A stretch of 18,919 nucleotides of DNA from UBA1067 sp963661055 (GTDB taxonomy: Bacteria > Verrucomicrobiota > Kiritimatiellia > RFP12 > UBA1067): contig CAVLAC010000030.1 in assembly GCA_963661055.1 (NCBI GenBank), positions 1-18,919 on the forward strand, read 5' to 3'. The notes beneath the pieces were generated by a model. It was not told the DNA's origin and searched no databases. It was given only the letters and a program-made list of their open reading frames with translations. Below, piece after piece: positions 15,109-18,919 of the stretch. Numbering within the stretch: the stretch's first letter is position 1; every line of letters starts with the position of its first letter. The translations under genes and the position numbers were made by a program.

Positions 15109-16907
15109 AGCGCTTCGGCTGGACGCTCTTTTCTATAGCATTGGTATGGACTCTCTACTTTGTCCGTGCCAATGTTTGGTTTCGCTTCTATCCAGTCGTG
15201 ATGGTGGCGATTGTTTGGATGACTTTTACCGTCTCGCTTTACCGCCGTCCCTTAATTGAATGTGTTGCCGCGCGCCTTGGAGCGAAGTTGGACGCGGCAG
15301 AAAAGTTATATTGCCGCAAAGTGACGCGGATTTGGGTTGTTTTCTTAACTTTTCACCTCCTCATAACGATTGCGACTCTCTTTGCCCCCCTCGAGATATG
15401 GGCGTTCTATAACGGCTTTTTAGCCTATGTCTTGATGGGAAGCCTCTTCTTCGGCGAGTGGCTGTACCGCCGGTGCGCAAGGGCGGGTAGGGGGTGTGCG
15501 CATCAGAGGCATAGGGGTCTTAGGAGGCCCGCTATGCCTCCCTGCGCAGACCCCTATGCCTCTGATGCGCAGGCCTCAGACCCACCCCTGCGCAGGGGCA
15601 ATACCGTCCTCTTTAGGACCTCGGGCACCTCGGGCGCGGCAAAGGAAATTCCCCGCTCGGAAGGTTCCCTCCAAGCGGACGCCGAGGGGCTAGTCCGTGA
15701 ATTCCCCGAAGTCTGGGGGGAGCGGGGGGTGACGGTTGTGTCGTCCGTCAGAGAAGAGCATATGTACGGAGCCCTCTGGCGGGTGCGTGCCCCCAAAGTT
15801 GCTGGACTCAATGTCGACCCGAGTGTTGTTACCTCTGTTGAGCAACTCCTTGACCTCGCGAATACTTATAAACGCATACTTTTCGTCACAACCCCCTCCT
15901 TTTTGGAGAAGGCGCTTAAACACCCTGACTTCCCTCTCCTAAGGGGCAAAGTTACGGATATTATTACCTCGGGAAGCCTCCTGCGCCGCGAAACATCTCG
16001 GGCGGTTCTTTCGGTTTTGAGGTTTAGTCCCCTCGAAATATTTGGCTGTACGGAAGTTGGCACGGTTGCTTCCCGCCGTCAGGGGCACGGAGATCTTTGG
16101 AAGGTCTATCCTTATGTTCGTGTAACCTCTATTCCATTGGGGCTCGCCGTTTATTCGTCGTTTCTAGAGGATAAGCCCTTTACGATGGCTGATGCCGTGG
16201 AGATGGTGGATGATACCCACTTTAGACTCCTCGGACGCACCGATCGCCGCGTAAAAATACTAGAAAAGTATGTTTCTTTGCCAGAAATTGAAACTATCTT
16301 CGAGAAACACCCCCTCGTCGAACGGGCACGCGCCGTCGTTTATTCGACAGGAGTGCCGCGTTTAGGTATGCTCATTGTGCCATCGAGCGCGGCACTTCAA
16401 AACCCGCCCGAGATTAGCCATATGCTAACAGCGCAATTGCGCAATGACCTGCTCCCTAAAATTACGGACGCGGCATTCCCGCGGCGTATTCGCTTTGTCC
16501 GCCAATTGCCCACCAACGAACAGGGCAAGACGACGGAAAGTGCCGCGCTCGCCGCCCTAAATGCTTGGGCACAGGAACCCTTTGTGACCCAATGGACCTC
16601 TTCCGCTACGGAACTTACCGCTACTTTGGTGTTTCCGAGCGATTTGAAGTGTTTTCAAGGACATTTCCCCGAGTTTCCCATCCTGCCAGGCGTGGCGCAA
16701 CTTTATTATATCCGTCATTTTGCCCGCCAAGTTTTCCCTGACTTCCCTGAGGACGGAGCCTATCGCCGCCTTAAGTTCCAGAAGATTATCCTGCCGAACG
16801 CCTCTATTAAATTGCGGGTCGTGAAGACAGAGAAGGGCTTTGATTGCTCTTTGACGGGCGAAAATGGAGTTTGCGCCTCCTATTTAGCGGAAGGAAGTGA
16901 CGCGTGA
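15105..16907 (+). CDS. Trifunctional fusion: COG4648-like membrane domain, AMP-ligase (N-subdomain missing), hotdog dehydratase
   Basis: This 600-residue product joins three proteins that are normally separate in aryl polyene clusters. Residues 1-123 are a COG4648-like membrane domain with about four spans ('RRPLIECVAARLGAKLDAAEK', 'LEIWAFYNGFLAYVLMG'). Residues 124-164 are encoded by a palindromic insert rich in AGG arginine codons. Residues 165-490 are an acyl-AMP ligase starting abruptly at the phosphate loop 'TSGTSGAAK' (172-180). It continues with 'FGCTEVGTVAS' (E317), 'GRTDRRVKI' (D380) and the A10-type lysine K475 in 'NEQGKTTE'. Residues 495-600 are a FabA/FabZ-like hotdog dehydratase with 'FQGHFPEFPILPGVAQ' (H520). 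The ligase should activate the aromatic acid starter and the dehydratase should make the double bonds. The roughly 100-residue N-terminal part of the ligase is absent, which may impair it. An internal start at 15534 is possible. Confidence 0.85.
   Translation: MKRFGWTLFSIALVWTLYFVRANVWFRFYPVVMVAIVWMTFTVSLYRRPLIECVAARLGAKLDAAEKLYCRKVTRIWVVFLTFHLLITIATLFAPLEIWAFYNGFLAYVLMGSLFFGEWLYRRCARAGRGCAHQRHRGLRRPAMPPCADPYASDAQASDPPLRRGNTVLFRTSGTSGAAKEIPRSEGSLQADAEGLVREFPEVWGERGVTVVSSVREEHMYGALWRVRAPKVAGLNVDPSVVTSVEQLLDLANTYKRILFVTTPSFLEKALKHPDFPLLRGKVTDIITSGSLLRRETSRAVLSVLRFSPLEIFGCTEVGTVASRRQGHGDLWKVYPYVRVTSIPLGLAVYSSFLEDKPFTMADAVEMVDDTHFRLLGRTDRRVKILEKYVSLPEIETIFEKHPLVERARAVVYSTGVPRLGMLIVPSSAALQNPPEISHMLTAQLRNDLLPKITDAAFPRRIRFVRQLPTNEQGKTTESAALAALNAWAQEPFVTQWTSSATELTATLVFPSDLKCFQGHFPEFPILPGVAQLYYIRHFARQVFPDFPEDGAYRRLKFQKIILPNASIKLRVVKTEKGFDCSLTGENGVCASYLAEGSDA
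15474..15594. repeat. Nested palindromic element inserted in frame in the fusion gene
   Basis: Perfect 24-bp inverted arms lie at 15497-15520 and 15548-15571. Inside them GGAGGC (15523-15528) pairs with GCCTCC (15536-15541). Outside them 15-bp arms at 15474-15488 and 15580-15594 match at 13 of 15 positions. The hexamer TGCGCA occurs five times (15474, 15497, 15543, 15566, 15589). The element keeps the reading frame open and contributes five AGG codons, which are scarce in the neighbouring genes. There is no T-run after it, so it is not an ordinary terminator. Confidence 0.85.
15523..15536 (+). promoter_or_regulatory. Possible internal translation start inside the palindrome
   Basis: GGAGG (15523-15527) precedes an in-frame ATG (15534-15536) by six bases. 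The GGAGG is half of the inner stem and the ATG begins in its loop, so the hairpin could hide or expose this site. Use would give a 457-residue ligase-dehydratase without the membrane domain. This is a sequence coincidence until tested. Confidence 0.35.
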
Positions 16908-17497
16908 AAGGGCTTGTTTTAGTCGTCTTTTGCGCTATTTTCGCGAGTTTAAGCGCGGCAGAATTGCCGTCCGCCTGCCAAAATGCCCTCTGGAGAGCAC
17001 TGGACGCGGATGCCGCGTGGAAAATGGAGCGTACTTTTCAAGGGTCGGTGCGTCCGCTCGTTTCTACGGGCATCGTTTCTTGTGCACGCTTTCGCGGCAT
17101 TGTTTGGGATATGCGATTTCCCCTAGTTTCCACTATCACGATGACCACGAATGCGATGGTTTTCGCTGATGAAGAGGGTATGCGGATAAAAGATCTCGCC
17201 GATTTGCCTTATTATGAGGAAATTCGCACCCGAACGGACGCTTTTTCGCGCGGCAATAGCGCGGCATTTGATGGACTCTTCGCTTGGCAGGTAGAGACAC
17301 CTAGTACAAACAGCTGGAAGTTGACCTTAACTCCGTCCCTTGCCCCCCTCGAACGGCTTTTTACTCGAATTGAGGTGGCGGGAACGGACGAAATTACGAA
17401 TGTCGTTTGGTACACAGCGCAACAAGGTAAGATTAATCTTACCTTCAAGGAACTCGGGCGCGGCACTCATCAGCTGTGGCAAAAGGAGGCGAAATGA
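16904..17497 (+). CDS. LolA-like outer membrane lipoprotein carrier (APE-cluster type)
   Basis: This 197-residue protein begins with a signal peptide ('GLVLVVFCAIFASLSA', cleavage likely about residue 19), so it is periplasmic. The mature part has the LolA-like half-barrel rhythm: 'RFRGIVWDMRFPLVSTITM' around residues 62-80, 'MVFADEEGMRIKDL', 'FAWQVETP', 'WKLTLTPSLAPLERLFTRIEV' and 'KINLTFKELG'. In APE clusters such proteins sit beside the MMPL exporter and are thought to escort the product across the periplasm. It starts with GTG overlapping the preceding TGA by two bases, with AAGGAAG just upstream (16891-16897). Its own stop overlaps the ATG of the exporter gene (ATGA). Sequence similarity to true LolA is low and the call leans on context. 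Confidence 0.8.
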   Translation: MKGLVLVVFCAIFASLSAAELPSACQNALWRALDADAAWKMERTFQGSVRPLVSTGIVSCARFRGIVWDMRFPLVSTITMTTNAMVFADEEGMRIKDLADLPYYEEIRTRTDAFSRGNSAAFDGLFAWQVETPSTNSWKLTLTPSLAPLERLFTRIEVAGTDEITNVVWYTAQQGKINLTFKELGRGTHQLWQKEAK

Positions 17498-18919
17498 GCA
17501 AAAAACGCCTTCTTGCTTGCATTTTTACGCCATTACTTCTTGCCGCGTTAGGGGCTACGCTTTATTGGATTCGCCCTGTTCGGCTGGAGACTTCCCTTTA
17601 TGACCTCATTGGTTCGGCGGGTAAGGCAATTCCTGCCGCGTTGCGGAATCCCGTGAATGAACTTGTGCCAGTCATCGTTTCCGCCCCCGACTGCGACCTC
17701 GCCCAAAGTGCCGCGACAAATCTTGCCGCGAGATTGGAAGGGGCGACTAACTTCGTTGCCCAAGTCCACGCACGCGTTGATGGTAAAGAATTTATCGAAT
17801 TCATCAATTTTTGCCGCGTTAACGCGGGCGGACTCGTCTCCGAAAGTAGCCGCGAACTCTTGAAAACACCCAAGGGACGCGCCAAACTCGCCCGCCGCGC
17901 CTTGCGTTCTTATCTTTCTTCCCCCGTTCCCACGGTGTTTTCGCCGACGGAAGACCCGTTCGGTCTCCTTAATGGCTATATAACCTCGCTTCCGTCCACC
18001 TATTCGGGGTGGATGCCGTGCCACGGACTCCTCTCCGTCCAAAAGGATGGCAAGAGAAACATCCTTCTTCTTGTCGAGCTTCGTCCTGAGGTTTTGGCGG
18101 ATACTATGCGGTTAATCGAGTTTAAGGAAGCCTTTGACGCGATTCGGACGGAACTTATTTCCGAGCCTGTTTCGGCTGTGGCGTGCGGCGTCCCCATTCA
18201 CACTGCTACAACTGCCGCGCGTTGTCGCACTGAAATGAGTGGTTTAACGCTATTTTCCGTTGCTTTTATTGTCCTTTTGAGCTTCATTGTCTTCAAGTCG
18301 ATTAAATGGATACCCTACCTTTTCTTGACGCTTCTTTGTGCTTCCTTGGCTGGAAGTGCTGCGCTCATTGCCTGTTTTGGTGCCGTTCACGCCCTCACTT
18401 TCGTTTTGAGTACCACGGTTCTTGGACTTGTCGTCGATTATGCGTTCCATAAGCTTTTGGCGACCTCTGAAAACGCGGCACATGTGGTCCGTGGGCTGGT
18501 TGTCTCTTGCTTAACTACTGAAATTAGCCTTTTGCCTCTCATTTTTAGCGGAATACCTGTTCTTCGGCAAGCGGCTGTTTTCTTGGGTGTGGGACTCGCC
18601 GCGAGTTTATTGAGCGTCCTTTATTTGTATCCTGCGGTCACGGTCAAAGCACCCCTTGCTCCCGCCACTACATCTTCACGACTTCGATTTCGCCTACCCC
18701 TTTTTCTTCCTCCTTTCGTTTTGGGGGTAGGCGTTCTTATTTTCAAAGCACAATTCGCGACGGAACCCCAGGCGATATACCGTCCGACCCCCGAACTCGC
18801 CCAGGCGGAACGGCTTCTTGCCGAATGCAGTGGGCTTGCGGATAAGACTCAGGGATTTTGGGTAATTGAGGGAAGCGATTCGCTCGATTCCCTCCTCGAA
18901 AAAGAGGAATCCCTTAACC
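17494..18919 (+). CDS. MMPL/RND-family exporter, N-terminal part (3' end outside window)
   Basis: The frame from the ATG at 17494 stays open to the window end, giving at least 475 residues. The layout is that of an RND/MMPL half: a first membrane span (residues 5-25, 'LLACIFTPLLLAALGATLYWI'), a periplasmic domain (26-250), then spans from about 253 on ('LFSVAFIVLLSFIVF', 'YLFLTLLCASLAGSAALIACF', 'VLSTTVLGLVVDYAFHKL', 'AAVFLGVGLAASLLSVLYLYP'), and a second soluble domain starting near 425. The 'GLVVDYAFH' motif (D315, Y316) is the family's membrane signature. The preceding 'GVPIHTATTAARCRTEM' is the usual lead into the second span. AAGGAGG is at 17483-17489. The protein is expected in the inner membrane, exporting the aryl-polyene-like lipid. 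The family is usually about 750-800 residues. Confidence 0.88.
   Translation, partial: MSKKRLLACIFTPLLLAALGATLYWIRPVRLETSLYDLIGSAGKAIPAALRNPVNELVPVIVSAPDCDLAQSAATNLAARLEGATNFVAQVHARVDGKEFIEFINFCRVNAGGLVSESSRELLKTPKGRAKLARRALRSYLSSPVPTVFSPTEDPFGLLNGYITSLPSTYSGWMPCHGLLSVQKDGKRNILLLVELRPEVLADTMRLIEFKEAFDAIRTELISEPVSAVACGVPIHTATTAARCRTEMSGLTLFSVAFIVLLSFIVFKSIKWIPYLFLTLLCASLAGSAALIACFGAVHALTFVLSTTVLGLVVDYAFHKLLATSENAAHVVRGLVVSCLTTEISLLPLIFSGIPVLRQAAVFLGVGLAASLLSVLYLYPAVTVKAPLAPATTSSRLRFRLPLFLPPFVLGVGVLIFKAQFATEPQAIYRPTPELAQAERLLAECSGLADKTQGFWVIEGSDSLDSLLEKEESLN

Noticed and set aside
15474..15594. Palindrome as an intrinsic terminator
   Set aside because: No T-run follows, the reading frame stays open through it, and the downstream genes are close-packed.
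16897..17169. A 90-codon + strand frame overlapping the LolA-like gene
   Set aside because: The GTG frame at 16904 has a signal peptide, LolA-like pattern and coupled ends; the other frame has no such features.
1..18919. CRISPR array, tRNA or rRNA genes, insertion sequences
   Set aside because: I looked for regular direct repeats, clover-leaf signatures and transposase motifs and found none.

Overview
The window looks like chromosomal DNA from an uncultured Gram-negative bacterium of the PVC superphylum. My best guess is a Kiritimatiellota/Verrucomicrobiota-type organism, probably a metagenome assembly because it contains an 876-base run of N. The reasons are a bacterial V/A-type ATPase operon with a DUF2764 gene between subunits E and A (an arrangement known from Chlamydiae, Bacteroidetes and spirochaetes), an LPS Kdo transferase, a lipoprotein, and an aryl-polyene-type lipid/pigment cluster. 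The taxonomy is inference. All recognised genes lie on the + strand, closely packed or overlapping. I see no tRNA, rRNA, CRISPR array or insertion sequence.

Layout. 1-3932: end of V-ATPase subunit E, a DUF2764 protein, and subunits A and B; D, I and K do not follow. 3958-7469: topA, whose C-terminus carries three copies of an unfamiliar helical repeat instead of zinc ribbons, overlapping a Xer-type tyrosine recombinase. 7506-8996: a NifS-type cysteine desulfurase behind an extended -10 promoter that implies an almost leaderless mRNA, then a small lipoprotein. 9024-10377: a PglD/NeuD-type sugar O-acyltransferase overlapping waaA, which runs into the N gap (10378-11253). 11254-11997: the 3' end of a gene that looks like a spermidine-synthase-like domain plus TPRs.

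12007-18919: a good promoter, an 827-residue polytopic membrane/TPR protein, and then a run of genes matching part of an aryl polyene (APE) cluster: two acyl carrier proteins, a single polypeptide fusing a COG4648-type membrane domain, an AMP-ligase and a hotdog dehydratase, a LolA-like carrier, and an MMPL/RND exporter cut by the window end. The expected scheme is that the ligase loads an aromatic acid onto an ACP, the chain is elongated by ketosynthases outside the window, the hotdog domain dehydrates intermediates, and the LolA-like protein and exporter move the lipid-like product outward.

The most unusual features are: (i) a 121-bp nested palindrome inserted in frame into the fusion gene, rich in AGG codons, with a Shine-Dalgarno-like GGAGG and an in-frame ATG inside its hairpin, sitting where the ligase N-terminal subdomain should be; (ii) a very frequent heptamer CGCGGCA/TGCCGCG (59 copies counted by eye), often extended to CGCGGCACTT, reminiscent of an uptake-sequence-like genomic word; and (iii) the TopA C-terminal repeats.
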